DNA of 64,000 nucleotides from contig NZ_RHJS01000001.1 of the NCBI RefSeq assembly GCF_003885045.1, positions 62,001 to 126,000 of the forward strand, written 5' to 3'. Source of the stretch: Schaedlerella arabinosiphila (lineage in GTDB: Bacteria; Bacillota; Clostridia; Lachnospirales; Lachnospiraceae). The translations under genes and the position numbers were made by a program. Below, piece after piece: positions 17,567-27,245 of the stretch. The notes under the pieces are model-generated. The model was given only the letters and a program-made list of their open reading frames with translations. It was not told the origin of the DNA and did not search any database. Position 1 is the first letter of the stretch; every line of letters starts with the position of its first letter.

Positions 17567-18169
17567 ATGCATAAGGCGATCTTGTTTATATCCTCATATA
17601 TCCCGTTATATGTTCTGCTGACAGCAAAAAATATATTGGAAAGATGCACGGAAGGCGGAAAGTTTGTGGACATCGGTGAAAAGCTGAAGCACGGCCGTTT
17701 CTTTGATGAGATCAATGACTGGGCTATCGTAGTGCTTGCCGCGCTGAGCCTCCTGTCCTTTATATATTTGAAAATAAAATTACGAAATACAAAGTCGGAA
17801 AAATGCTATATCGTTCAGGAGGTCCGGGACGAAACCAGTAATCATTATTTCAGCTATATATCCGTTTATCTGCTGTCCTGCATCGGATTGTCTTTGAGCA
17901 ATATTGTCGATGTTTTTGTACTGGTGTTTCTGATGGCGCTGGTGGGGTATATATACATTACCAATGATCTGATCTATCTGAATCCAACGCTTTACATGAT
18001 GGGGTACAGAGCCTGCAATGCGAAGCTTTATGCGGAGGCCACGGGGGAGACGGTGGAAGGGGTCATAGTCTGTAAAAATGGTGTAGATATGGGGATTGGA
18101 AAAAAGATTGGCGGTACAGGAAAATATAGCCTGATCGTCTCAAATAGAAATTGGGAAGCCAAATATTGA
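17567..18169 (+). CDS. kwaA: KwaA membrane protein, Kiwa anti-phage system
   Basis: 200 residues with about four hydrophobic segments: ILFISSYIPLYVLLTA (residues 5-20), WAIVVLAALSLLSFIYL (~52-68), then YISVYLLSCIGLSLSNIVDV and FVLVFLMALVGYIYI (~98-135). A cytoplasmic C-terminal domain follows (YMMGYRACNAKLYAEATGET to the end). This matches KwaA, the inner-membrane sensor that recruits KwaB at phage attachment sites. It starts 6 bases after the kwaB stop, so they are one operon. A decayed copy of its last ~30 codons is fused to a kwaB remnant at 20640-20718. Confidence 0.8.
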   Translation: MHKAILFISSYIPLYVLLTAKNILERCTEGGKFVDIGEKLKHGRFFDEINDWAIVVLAALSLLSFIYLKIKLRNTKSEKCYIVQEVRDETSNHYFSYISVYLLSCIGLSLSNIVDVFVLVFLMALVGYIYITNDLIYLNPTLYMMGYRACNAKLYAEATGETVEGVIVCKNGVDMGIGKKIGGTGKYSLIVSNRNWEAKY

Positions 18170-19036
18170 ATATATTGTGATTTGAAAGCAGTCAGGTGGA
18201 ATGCTGTATTGCCATAGGTGGCTTTTGCGATGGAATCCTTCATAATTAAAATTGACATGTCTGTGGTATCTGCATATAATGGAATCAGAAGAAAGAGTAT
18301 TGTCTAATGGAAGCGCGGAATAGATATTAAGCAAGGTGTCTGTGATATTGCTATTATCTTCATCATCTGATTAACAAAGGGGAAATCAGAATCGATTTTT
18401 GAAGAATTGGAAAAACGGATTTATGATATCGTGAATAAACGGATGATCTATATCCGGAAAGTATAGTAGACGAAATACTTACCTGAATATGTATTTGGGA
18501 ATGGGAAAATACAAACGAGCCCAAAAAATGAGGAAAAAAAGCGAGTTTTCAGAATATTCTGTAAATTACTTGCAAAAATGGGGCCGGGAAGCCGCATAAA
18601 CAGAGGGGTTCTGGAGGGGTACTGTAGAAATGGAGAAAGCCCGAAGCAGGGGAGTGACACACATAGGTTGTCTATACGGTAGAAAGACAGAGTTACAGAC
18701 AATCTACTACATACATGATAAGATCCAGTATAATTACTCAACGGAGTAGTTCCACTGGATCTTTGACAATTACATATAATGGTCTATAGAGAAAATCGCG
18801 AAGGATTATAAGTACATAGGCATTAGCATGGATTTACGCAGTTTTTGGTGTAGAAACTGATATACTGTAGGTCGCTGTGATGAGGAGATGCAAATAAGTA
18901 AGAGATGAGATCGGATATTTAGTAATCTTATTAAGACAAAGTTTTGTGTTTTAGTGGCTAATAGTTTGGGATTCTCATAAAATATATAAGAAGGCTGATA
19001 AAGCATTAAGATGTAAAAGCAGGAAGGGTTGATGTT
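18170..19036. other. About 870 bp without a supported gene
   Basis: Contains a hairpin near 18722-18762 (GATCCAGT / ACTGGATC, 8-bp stem) and scattered short open stretches without ribosome sites. No terminator with a T-run was found after kwaA. The minus-strand ORFs here look like chance. Confidence 0.4.
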
Positions 19037-19387
19037 ATGGATCAGATTAAAGATGAACACATGAAAAAAATGTTGTCTGAACTTGCGGAACTTTTGCATC
19101 AGGCCTATGGAAAACGGCTAAAAGCAGTGATACTTTATGGATCTGTGGCAAGGGGAACGTATACAAATGATTCGGATGTAGATATCATGGTGTTAGTGGA
19201 TGGGGATAATGTAGAACTTCGGGAATACGACGAAATGCTTAGTGATATATCTACGGATATTTCGCTTAAATATTTGAAAGTTCTTTCTATTATCGATATC
19301 AGCTATCAAGAGTACCAGAAGTGGAAGCAGACATTGCCGCTTTATAAGAATGTGTCAAAGGAGGGGGTTGTGTTATATGCCGCTTGA
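19037..19387 (+). CDS. MNT-type nucleotidyltransferase (antitoxin-like), 116 aa
   Basis: Minimal nucleotidyltransferase: VILYGSVARGTYTNDSDVDI holds Gly35-Ser36 and the metal-binding Asp47 and Asp49, the intact GSxxRG...DxD motif. In MNT/HEPN pairs this enzyme adds AMP to the HEPN toxin and silences it. The downstream HEPN gene starts 11 bases before this gene ends, so they are co-translated. RBS GGAAGGG lies upstream. It sits between the intact and the scarred Kiwa copies in an apparent defence island. Confidence 0.9.
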   Translation: MDQIKDEHMKKMLSELAELLHQAYGKRLKAVILYGSVARGTYTNDSDVDIMVLVDGDNVELREYDEMLSDISTDISLKYLKVLSIIDISYQEYQKWKQTLPLYKNVSKEGVVLYAA

Positions 19388-19787
19388 TATGCATACATTG
19401 TGCAGATATAGGATGGCACGGGCAGAAGAAGATTTACTGACTGCAGAAAATAATCATCAGTCGGGTTTTTACAAAGCGGCTATCAATCGGTCTTATTATG
19501 CGATTTTTCATAGCATTCGGGCAGTTAATATATTAGATGGCTTTGATGCATCAAAACATAGTTCTGTTATTGCCCATTTTAATCAATTTTTTGTTCATAC
19601 AGGAGAATTTGAGAGAACAACATATAAATTGATTGATAGTGCTTATCGTATTCGAGAAAAATGCGATTATTCGGATTTTTTCATAGCTTCGAAAGAGGAT
19701 TCAGAAGTACAGTTAAATAATGCAAAAATGTTTCTTCATACAGTGAAGATGTATTTAGAGAAAAAAGAGAAGGAACATGGAAATTAG
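19377..19787 (+). CDS. HEPN-domain protein (toxin-like), 136 aa
   Basis: Four-helix HEPN domain: RMARAEEDLLTAENNHQSGF, YKAAINRSYYAIFHSIRAVN, and YRIREKCDYSDFFIASKEDS. I chose ATG 19377 because AGGAGGGG lies about 10 bases before it; the longer start at 19350 has none. HEPN proteins of two-gene modules are often RNases inhibited by the MNT partner. The classic Rx4-6H RNase motif is not clear; RSYYAIFH could be read as such but is usually structural in this subfamily. Role as toxin or as part of abortive phage defence is inference. Confidence 0.82.
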   Translation: MPLDMHTLCRYRMARAEEDLLTAENNHQSGFYKAAINRSYYAIFHSIRAVNILDGFDASKHSSVIAHFNQFFVHTGEFERTTYKLIDSAYRIREKCDYSDFFIASKEDSEVQLNNAKMFLHTVKMYLEKKEKEHGN

Positions 19788-19926
19788 AAGCAGGATGAAT
19801 TCCAGGAGTGGGGTGTATCCTGCTTCCCTTTATCTACATCTAATCCCCTTTATGAGTGAGTTAAACCTTGCGGTTATCTGAGTTTCGGACGTTTTCCTGT
19901 TGGCTTCAGCAGGGGGGATTATTCAT

Positions 19927-20175
19927 TTAAATTTTGCCATCTATTAAATATTCGTAGGAAACTCTAAAAATCTGGCAAAATGCCTTTAATTCTAAATCAG
20001 TGACGTACCGCTGGTTCGTTTCAATCCTTGTGATCACATTTTTATCAAGGTCATAGCCTGCGAGCTGGAGCAGGCAGGCTAAATGTCGTTGAGAATAATG
20101 ATGTTGTTTCCTAAGGCTGATCAACTGCTGGCTGATCAGATTCTTTCCCCCGGTCGGGGTCCTTAATTTTGTCAT
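19927..20175 (-). CDS. XRE-family regulator, paralogue beside scarred Kiwa copy, 82 aa
   Basis: Very close copy of the protein at 16075-16323 (MTKLRTPTGGKNLISQQLIS start; ELKAFCQIFRVSYEYLIDGK end). The HTH is intact. It is divergent from the kwaB/kwaA remnant at 20356-20718, exactly as the first copy is divergent from kwaB. So an entire three-gene module was once duplicated or acquired twice, and the regulator outlived the effector genes here. It may now cross-regulate the intact copy. Confidence 0.85.
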   Translation of the reverse strand: MTKLRTPTGGKNLISQQLISLRKQHHYSQRHLACLLQLAGYDLDKNVITRIETNQRYVTDLELKAFCQIFRVSYEYLIDGKI

Positions 20176-20355
20176 GATCGTTCCTCCCTGGTATAGTTTT
20201 CATACAAATATTACATTTTACGGACAAGGTGGGAGAAGGAAAATAATGAAAGCTTATTGTATGGACATACACATTTTCTTTGTAAAGATTGTATGATATA
20301 CTGAAATCGAACACTTTACCAATGCAGAAATTTACCGGAATAGCTTCAAAGAACT

Positions 20356-20718
20356 AAAGATAATATGAGAGGAGCTGCAAAAGATAGACCGACAGATTCA
20401 TATGCCTTCGAAAGAGAGATGATCATAGGAACGCTGGTATATATGCTCAAGGAAACTGACAAGCTGAATTTTCTCGTCATCCAACTGTTCAGGCCGGAGG
20501 ACGGGGAAAAGTTATTATTGTTTAAAAAGCATATAAAAAATGCTGCCAACCTGAAAACAAAAACGGCAAGATTTTCTTTCAATGGCAAAGAGTTCCGCCC
20601 ATTCACAGACAGGATACTGACAATAGGGAGCAAGAGCAGTGTAAAAACGGTGTGGATAGGGGGATTGGAAAAAGGATTAGCGGAAAATATAGCATGATCG
20701 TCTCGAATAGAAATTGGT
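20356..20718 (+). pseudogene. Deletion-scarred kwaB-kwaA remnant
   Basis: Aligned with 16574-18160 it keeps only patches: the leader and first codons (kwaB ATG changed to ATA), a short piece matching kwaB residues ~54-65, the block KLNFLVIQLFRPEDGEKLLL through RPFTDRILTIGS (kwaB residues 125-180), then jumps to the last ~30 codons of kwaA. At least three internal deletions occurred. The 110-codon frame here is a splice of these pieces and is unlikely to work. Confidence 0.85.
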
Positions 20719-21225
20719 ATTAAAATCATCATGATTTGACAGCGATCGGAGCAGGGGTAGCTACGCCTTGGCGTTTCGTGGAATGCCTGGAAAAGAGCAT
20801 TATGATTTGGTGACATGTAACGGGTATGCGATTTGACATCAACCAGAGAGGAATGCTATATTATCTCCATAGTGTAAATTCTTTTTACGGTGATGGCATA
20901 AGCCGTAGCCGATATGATGCAATCCCTGGAAACAGGTAGGAAAATAAAATAACGGGAATGAATTTCCGCAAGATGACCGCGCAAAATGCTCGTCTATTTT
21001 ACGGAAGTTTTTTCAGTAATAGTCTCACATATATTTGTGGGGCTTTTTTTGCGTGTTTTTAGAAGGAGGCAGTATAGGGAATTTGTTTGCAGGCCTACAG
21101 GCCACACATTGACCAGATCTTTCCTGTAACGAGAATTTACATGATTACAATATGACAGGAGGCTGACAGGAAAAAGATTTGTTATTCATGACAACAGTAC
21201 TTTACGAAAAAGGAGGAGTTCAAAA
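20719..21225. other. Intergenic region before the unknown large genes
   Basis: Contains a possible GNRA-loop hairpin CCTG-GAAA-CAGG near 20934 whose context (ATGCAATCCCTGGAAACAGG) recurs at 28949, and a T-rich stretch (GGGGCTTTTTTTGCG) near 21040 that may be a terminator. No ORF is supported. A promoter for the large genes is presumably in 21070-21200 but is not obvious. Confidence 0.4.
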
Positions 21226-23355
21226 TTGAAATTATTTTGCAGTATGATCGACCGGCAGCTGCTGGGTCAAATGAAGGACCTGATCAGGAGAACAGCAAAC
21301 GAAAATAGCTATGGCAGATTATCAGAATGGAACTGCCTGCTGAAAGAGAAAGAAGTCAAAAGCCGGATGGAGGAGCAGTATAATCTGAAATATCCGGGAG
21401 AAGTCCTGGAAAGGTATGAAGAACGCTGCGGCGGCGGAAAGAGCCAGACTATGGCTTTGGCGCTTGCGTTGGCAGAAACAAAACCGGTTCTTGATCAGGC
21501 GATGTTTGTAGGAACACAGTATACAGATTTTATACGGAAGGTACGGCAACAGGCAGAAGAAGATTTCTTTCTCTGCTGTATTTTATATCTGCTTACGGAC
21601 AGCGCGGAAGAAGAAACACGATTATATGACAGGATAAGCGGCCGCGCATATGCGGGTATACAGGAAATAGTCTTTGCCGTATATACGTTTCAGAGCAGGA
21701 GGGATGCATGGGAGATTATAAAAAAGCATGGAGCAGCCTTTATGGGGAAAGAAAGGGACTACCATGTATATGAAAATATACAGATCTACATATGGATTTT
21801 AAAACAATTCCATAAACAGATACGAAAATACAGGGGAAGAGGGATTTCTGTTTTGAAAGCCCTGCTGGAGCTGGCGTGCGGATATGTAAAAAAGGACACT
21901 GTGATATGGAACCGGCTCCTGGAGGAAGGGTATTCGGAACAGGAGATCTTGTATTTGAACATTTCTCTTCCCAAAAAGCTGAATCTTACAACATCTCTGA
22001 CAGAGAAATCAATTACAATGGAGCGGATGGCTCTGGCAGGGGTAAAGGAAATCCTGAATGCGGAGGTGATAGAGGATGCCGGCCTGTTCAGACTATGCAG
22101 GAGACTGATCAGGCAATACCAAAGCTACTATATTTATCTGGAAGGAAAAAAAGGAATCGTGGAGAGCCTGGGACAGGATATACGGATAAAAAATCCAGAG
22201 CTGTTCCAATATCTTTATAAAAAGAATGCGGAGGATAAGCTGCCTGTGAGTTGGTTTTATGCGGACTTTGGCATGCAGGAATGGTGCGATGTCCACTCCT
22301 GGATGGAGACGGAACAATTTACACAGTTGTTTGGGGCCAGTATGCTTGCTCACAATGGCAGTAATATGGATTCCTGGCTGGACAATTATCGGGAAAGGAC
22401 AGGAAAAAGCTATCATGAGATTTTCTGGAAATCCGATGAATATACGGTCAGAAGCATTTTTCAGTTATATATACAGAAGAATAAAGTGGATCTAAAAGCG
22501 CTTCTCAATGAGTATTCAGAGGATGAAAAGAAACTGACGGAGGAAGAGCTGGGAGCAAAATGGTCTGTCATGAAAAGCAACATTTCATCCGCAGTGTGCG
22601 GACTGGACACTCATGAGGCATATCTTTTTTGGGAGGCTTTTGATGATTGGTATGGCATATCACAATTAGATACATTTCTTATGCACAGCAATACCGTATT
22701 GAATGCGGTAGGGATTCGTACCTATGGTCAGTATTTCCAGAGGATGGATTTTAAGAAACATATTTTTACGGCATCGGAGCAGGCCAGAGTTTTCGGCTGG
22801 GTGGAGCAGGAGGTCTACCAGAAGCTTCCGAAATATTATGAGGAATTTCTTTATGCTTTTTTGATGCTGGATTCGGCAGAAGAAATCTTCCCGGAAGAGA
22901 GCAGAAAGCTGTTCCTTATGATCAAAGAAAGCGTAAAAGGAGGGGATAAATATTCCCTCTGCCGAAAATATTATACGAAAGAGGAGTGGCAGTTGTTCCT
23001 GGAAAAGGAAGAGGAGAAAAAGGCAGAGCAGAAGCGAAAACAGAAGCAGGCCGACCTGGAGGCATTTCAGAAAGAGGTATATCAGAAAATCCAGGAGGCT
23101 GAAAAAGAGTGTGATGTATTGGAAAGTATTATACAGATGATGCCATATTTAAGATTGCATACTGAGAAAATGTCCATATGCCTGGAACTGCTCAGGGAGA
23201 GAATGCAGCCTGTGGGATATGCAAAAAGAAATACGATCGTTATGCTGGCAGATAAATTATTCTTTCAGTTTCTGCATAAAAAAATAGGATTGAAAGAAGT
23301 GTTGAGCATATTGGGAAAAATGGAGGTTTTAGAGGATGAATCTACGGAAAATTAG
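21226..23355 (+). CDS. Large unknown protein A of the cassette (709 aa)
   Basis: Starts at TTG 21226, with AAAGGAGGAG about 8 bases upstream. It is predicted soluble and mostly helical; there is no signal peptide or membrane segment. A charged coiled coil lies near residues 600-640 (LEKEEEKKAEQKRKQKQADL). No Walker, nuclease or protease motif is visible, and I do not recognise the family. It overlaps the next gene by 20 bases, so the pair is translationally coupled. Position at the head of the E1/E2/JAB cassette suggests a system-specific scaffold or target protein, but that is inference. Confidence 0.85.
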   Translation: MKLFCSMIDRQLLGQMKDLIRRTANENSYGRLSEWNCLLKEKEVKSRMEEQYNLKYPGEVLERYEERCGGGKSQTMALALALAETKPVLDQAMFVGTQYTDFIRKVRQQAEEDFFLCCILYLLTDSAEEETRLYDRISGRAYAGIQEIVFAVYTFQSRRDAWEIIKKHGAAFMGKERDYHVYENIQIYIWILKQFHKQIRKYRGRGISVLKALLELACGYVKKDTVIWNRLLEEGYSEQEILYLNISLPKKLNLTTSLTEKSITMERMALAGVKEILNAEVIEDAGLFRLCRRLIRQYQSYYIYLEGKKGIVESLGQDIRIKNPELFQYLYKKNAEDKLPVSWFYADFGMQEWCDVHSWMETEQFTQLFGASMLAHNGSNMDSWLDNYRERTGKSYHEIFWKSDEYTVRSIFQLYIQKNKVDLKALLNEYSEDEKKLTEEELGAKWSVMKSNISSAVCGLDTHEAYLFWEAFDDWYGISQLDTFLMHSNTVLNAVGIRTYGQYFQRMDFKKHIFTASEQARVFGWVEQEVYQKLPKYYEEFLYAFLMLDSAEEIFPEESRKLFLMIKESVKGGDKYSLCRKYYTKEEWQLFLEKEEEKKAEQKRKQKQADLEAFQKEVYQKIQEAEKECDVLESIIQMMPYLRLHTEKMSICLELLRERMQPVGYAKRNTIVMLADKLFFQFLHKKIGLKEVLSILGKMEVLEDESTEN

Positions 23356-25780
23356 GATACACAGGAAATGCTGCCGCATGCTTTTGGAAGCAGGGTTAAA
23401 CAAAAAAATAACGGAACGATGCAGTGAGCAGCGTATATTAAAAGGCGCCGGAAAGATTCTGGAAAATAAGGCGGCACAACAGATCCGGGAATTGAAGATT
23501 GATTTACAAGAGCAGTTTCTGGAGAATCCGAAGCTGCAGGCATATATTTTTGAATTGTTCCGAAAAGGGGTGCCTGCGGTTAGATGTAATTCCGTGTTTG
23601 AAAAGATAGAAGCAGATACGCTGATTGGTTATGAGATCGACAGGGTAGCTGATATATTGTCAGACAACCGAATATCAAATGAATTTCTGGAAATCTATCT
23701 AAGGTATTACAGGAATATAGATCTTACAGAGACGGAAAAAGGAAGGCTGCCGACTGGCCTTAAAAGTTATTTCTCCTGCCGGAAGGATAGGGAGGACACT
23801 TTTCTTGCGGAGCACGGCAGGCTTCTATGCAGCGAACTGGTTTCAAGCAGCTTTCTGCTCAAGCTGCAGGATTATGACACATGCCTGAAAAGGATGGCAG
23901 AAGATGAAGGGGTTTTTGCTGCTCTGCAGGCTGTCTTTGAAATGAGCGGCCACAGTATACAGATAGATGACGATACGTTTCAGCAGATAGCGGCAGAACC
24001 GGTCCGGATAGGAAAAAATCTGGGATGGGCGGAGGCATTTTTTACAGAGGAGGAAAAGCCGGCTTTCATAAAACTTCTGATTGGAAATCATTCCCTGCAA
24101 TATGATCTTGAGACACTCCGGCGGAAAGCGGAATCAGGGCATGAGATCGAAGCGCATCGGATGGTAAAAGACCGGATCGCGTATATTTCATTTTTTTACA
24201 ACAATCCTTTTGTTGACCAGTGGAAAGGGGAATATATGGAGGGATTGATCATTTATGCAATTTCCCGTAAGAAGAAAGCATTTCTCCGTCTTATCCAGGA
24301 AAATACAGATATTTTTATGTCACTGCCGTGTACTTCGGTACTATTCCAGGCAGAATTTTATTCCCACATCGTAAATATAAACAGTTTAAACCGGAAGAAC
24401 CTGACGCAATGCGGCAAGTTGAAAAACTGCCCAGCAGAGATTCTGGAAATATTTTATGACAAGGACCGCACGTTCCAGGAGTTTGCGATCCTCTGCGATA
24501 TGCCCGCAGAATATGCAAAGCTGTATTTTTTGCTGGAGATTCCCCGTGTAGATGACCGGCTCAGAGTGATCCGTGAGATCATCCATGCAGGCTGTCTGAA
24601 AAATGGGATGGATCTGGCGTCCATTGCAGGGCAGCTGTCCGTCCGCCCATTTTCTCAGTGGATGCAGAAGATTTTCTCTCATATCGAGGGGCTGGAGCCG
24701 GAAGTGGGACTGAGGCTATTGGAGAACTACAGCAGGATCGGGCATCTCGTTTGGGATATCAGGACAGCAGCAGAAGCAAGATATATCGCATGCAGCGCAA
24801 AGGATCTTCTGTACCATTCCGAAGGGTATCCACTACCATGTGCCTATAGGGATAAAGATATGGAAGACATCCGGGAGGCAGTGCTCAGAGAAAATCCGGA
24901 ATGGCTTAAGCTGCAGGATGAATTTCAGTTTACAGAGGAATTTATTGCAGAAAATGAAGCGCGGATCAGAAACTTTATATTTGATGACGGAGCACACATC
25001 ATCTGGATATATTTACAGCGGATGCGGCATAAGTCGGAGGAATTGAGGCGGCTTGTTTACGCGGAGCTGACAGGAAGATTCCGGGAATTAAAATATTTTG
25101 GAAATGATTTGGAAAAGGAGCTGGATTACCCGGTTTCAGAACTTGATAAGAATGTATGGATGAAAAACCTGTGGGAGGAAAAGGGCGATCTGCGGATATG
25201 GGAGGAGGATGGCCTGCTTCCGGTAATGCGGATCGGGGAAGTGCCGTGTAAGACCTGTCTTTCTTATAAAACAGGGGTATATAAGGAATGCCTGCTGGCA
25301 TGCCACGACTCGAATAAGAAGGTCCTTTATCTTTCCTGGAAGGGGAAGATCGTACTGCGTGCGGCAATACGTTTGACAAAAGGTTTTTTTGGAAAGGCAG
25401 AACACAATAAAAAGCAGCCGCCGCAATTAGAATTTGCAGATTTGTCCCATCGAAAGGACGGAGAAGGTGAGAAGCAGAAAACAGAAAAATTGGTTTTATT
25501 TCTTGAAAAGGCTTATACGGCCGGGATTCCGGAAAATATGCAGAAGTTGGTGATGGAGATGGTCTTCCGGATGATGGAACAAAAGGCAAAGCTTTTAAAT
25601 ACATTGTTAGTCGCAAGCACGTCTTATCTCAAATGGAAGCCGGAGCGGATGCACTATGCGCTGTTTTCCATTTATATATCCCGATCAAAAGCCGGAAGCC
25701 AGTATCTGGACAGTCTGGACGGATCGAAAAGTGTAGTAAATGAAGGGAGCTACCAGGCACATAATTTTCTGCTGGAATAA
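23336..25780 (+). CDS. Large unknown protein B of the cassette (814 aa)
   Basis: ATG 23336 lies inside the end of the preceding gene with GGAGG about 10 bases upstream. The protein is long and helical. Near residues ~640-685 there is a distinct segment: IGEVPCKTCLSYKTGVYKEC, then CHDSNKKVLYLSWKGKIVLR and AAIRLTKGFFGK. The pattern of a Cys, then D-x-N-K and a strand ending in R is reminiscent of a poorly studied domain seen in other large bacterial proteins (PcfJ-like), but I cannot name it with confidence. Function unknown; same operon as protein A. Confidence 0.85.
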   Translation: MNLRKIRIHRKCCRMLLEAGLNKKITERCSEQRILKGAGKILENKAAQQIRELKIDLQEQFLENPKLQAYIFELFRKGVPAVRCNSVFEKIEADTLIGYEIDRVADILSDNRISNEFLEIYLRYYRNIDLTETEKGRLPTGLKSYFSCRKDREDTFLAEHGRLLCSELVSSSFLLKLQDYDTCLKRMAEDEGVFAALQAVFEMSGHSIQIDDDTFQQIAAEPVRIGKNLGWAEAFFTEEEKPAFIKLLIGNHSLQYDLETLRRKAESGHEIEAHRMVKDRIAYISFFYNNPFVDQWKGEYMEGLIIYAISRKKKAFLRLIQENTDIFMSLPCTSVLFQAEFYSHIVNINSLNRKNLTQCGKLKNCPAEILEIFYDKDRTFQEFAILCDMPAEYAKLYFLLEIPRVDDRLRVIREIIHAGCLKNGMDLASIAGQLSVRPFSQWMQKIFSHIEGLEPEVGLRLLENYSRIGHLVWDIRTAAEARYIACSAKDLLYHSEGYPLPCAYRDKDMEDIREAVLRENPEWLKLQDEFQFTEEFIAENEARIRNFIFDDGAHIIWIYLQRMRHKSEELRRLVYAELTGRFRELKYFGNDLEKELDYPVSELDKNVWMKNLWEEKGDLRIWEEDGLLPVMRIGEVPCKTCLSYKTGVYKECLLACHDSNKKVLYLSWKGKIVLRAAIRLTKGFFGKAEHNKKQPPQLEFADLSHRKDGEGEKQKTEKLVLFLEKAYTAGIPENMQKLVMEMVFRMMEQKAKLLNTLLVASTSYLKWKPERMHYALFSIYISRSKAGSQYLDSLDGSKSVVNEGSYQAHNFLLE

Positions 25781-25814
25781 GGTATGAAATACAGAAAGAA
25801 GGAGGGCATATGTC

Positions 25815-26093
25815 ATGGTCAGTTATCGGGAACTGGCGGATTTTACGGATTTGGATGTGATCGGCTGCTTTATGAAACTGGAAAAGGAAGATCCCTTTGC
25901 GGCGCTGTCATATCTGGCCCAGTGGGATTATGGGGAAGATATAGGGGAAGAGCTTATGACGCGCCGGCAGATATTTGAAGGGCTGGCTTTTACCAAATAT
26001 GCAGAGGATTCAGGATATCTGGCTTTATGGCAGATTGGTGTCGAAGGGATTACTTTGTATCGGAAAATGGCCGGGATTCGGAAACTTCCGTAA
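25815..26093 (+). CDS. Unknown small protein (92 aa)
   Basis: ATG 25815 follows GAAGGAGGGC with good spacing. Begins MVSYRELADFTDLDVIGCFM, acidic and soluble. Follows protein B by 34 bases, so probably the same transcript. A copy with an internal deletion of about 110 bp is found at 27306-27461. No family recognised. Confidence 0.65.
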   Translation: MVSYRELADFTDLDVIGCFMKLEKEDPFAALSYLAQWDYGEDIGEELMTRRQIFEGLAFTKYAEDSGYLALWQIGVEGITLYRKMAGIRKLP

Positions 26094-26153
26094 TGCCTTG
26101 ATTTTTCGGGCGTTTACAGGTATACTGAAGGTGTAAAAAGAAAGGATGATAAT

Positions 26154-27173
26154 ATGGCTAACAAAATACAGCGGTTAAAACCTGATACCATATTGAAAAA
26201 TTATTGGCGTAATAATGAACGGTTTGCTGATCTGTTTAATGCGGTCTTATTCGAAGGAAAGCAGGTGATTCGGCCGGAAGAATTAGAAGATGTAGACACA
26301 GAGGAATCATCCATATTAGAAAATAAAGATTATGCGGAGAGTCTTCAAGCCTCCCGGGATACTATTAAGATTCGGAAGAAATCTAATGAATACGGCATAG
26401 AGTATGTTCTGTTTGGAAATGAAAGCCAGAAGAATATCCATTATGCGATGCCAATGCGTATTATGGGATACGATTATAGTACTTACAAAAAACAGTATGA
26501 CAGTAACGCCCAAAAATATACGAAGAGGGATGGGCTGGAAGAAGACGAATATCTTTCAAAAATGAAAAGTACAGATAAATTTATTCCGGTGGTCTCGATC
26601 GTGGTCTACTATGGGGATAAACCGTGGGATGGCGCGACAACTCTTCACGAGATGCTGAATATACCAGGGGAAATGAAAAAGTGTGTAAATGACTACAAGA
26701 TACCATTGGTAGAGGCACGAAAAAATAATCTGGTATTGCATAACGCGAACAACAGGGATTTGTTTCATCTATTTGAGATTATATTAGATAAGAGCATGCC
26801 AAAGAATGAAGCAAAAAGAAAAGCCATACAATACAGTGAGGAGCATAAGACAGATAAATCTGTCGTTATGACGATCGCCGGTGCGACAAACAGCAGGATT
26901 GATTACAATGCGTTTGAAAAAGGAGAGGTGAGTATGTGTACTTTATTTGACGAAATTGCAAAGGAAAGCGAAGCTATAGGAGAAGCTCGGGGCGAGGCTA
27001 TAGGAGAGGCTCGGGGCGAGGTACGAGGTGAGGCCCGCGGCATCATTGAAACAGGATATGATTATAAAATCCCGGAAAATGATATTTTGAAGAGGCTTCA
27101 AAACAAGCTGAATATATCTGTGAAGCAGGCAGAGGAATATCTCAATATGTTTAAAAAGCAAAGAGCAATATGA
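26154..27173 (+). CDS. Rpn-type PD-(D/E)XK nuclease (transposase_31 family), 339 aa
   Basis: Members are endonucleases linked to RecA-independent recombination. Seen: YGIEYVLFGNESQKNIHYAM followed by PMRIMGYDYSTYKKQ, the core of the PD-(D/E)XK_2 pattern. Then IPVVSIVVYYGDKPWDG, a family hallmark, follows. The C-terminal part has GEARGEAIGEARGEVRGEAR-type repeats (residues ~280-298) and a short helical tail. RBS AAAGGATG precedes ATG 26154. The canonical catalytic E-x-Q/K residues are not clear here, so activity is uncertain. Its own promoter-like spacer separates it from the gene before it. The tail is duplicated at 27522-27800. Confidence 0.8.
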   Translation: MANKIQRLKPDTILKNYWRNNERFADLFNAVLFEGKQVIRPEELEDVDTEESSILENKDYAESLQASRDTIKIRKKSNEYGIEYVLFGNESQKNIHYAMPMRIMGYDYSTYKKQYDSNAQKYTKRDGLEEDEYLSKMKSTDKFIPVVSIVVYYGDKPWDGATTLHEMLNIPGEMKKCVNDYKIPLVEARKNNLVLHNANNRDLFHLFEIILDKSMPKNEAKRKAIQYSEEHKTDKSVVMTIAGATNSRIDYNAFEKGEVSMCTLFDEIAKESEAIGEARGEAIGEARGEVRGEARGIIETGYDYKIPENDILKRLQNKLNISVKQAEEYLNMFKKQRAI

Positions 27174-27245
27174 CCGAAATGAATGAAGGCTGCGGAGTAA
27201 AATCCGCGGCTTTTATTATTAGGATTATTGATTTATTTTCATATT

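Noticed and set aside
26960..27050. Short GC-rich repeats that might suggest a repeat array or CRISPR
   Set aside because: They encode GEARGE-type protein repeats of the Rpn family; no spacer-repeat pattern. No CRISPR array was found in the window.
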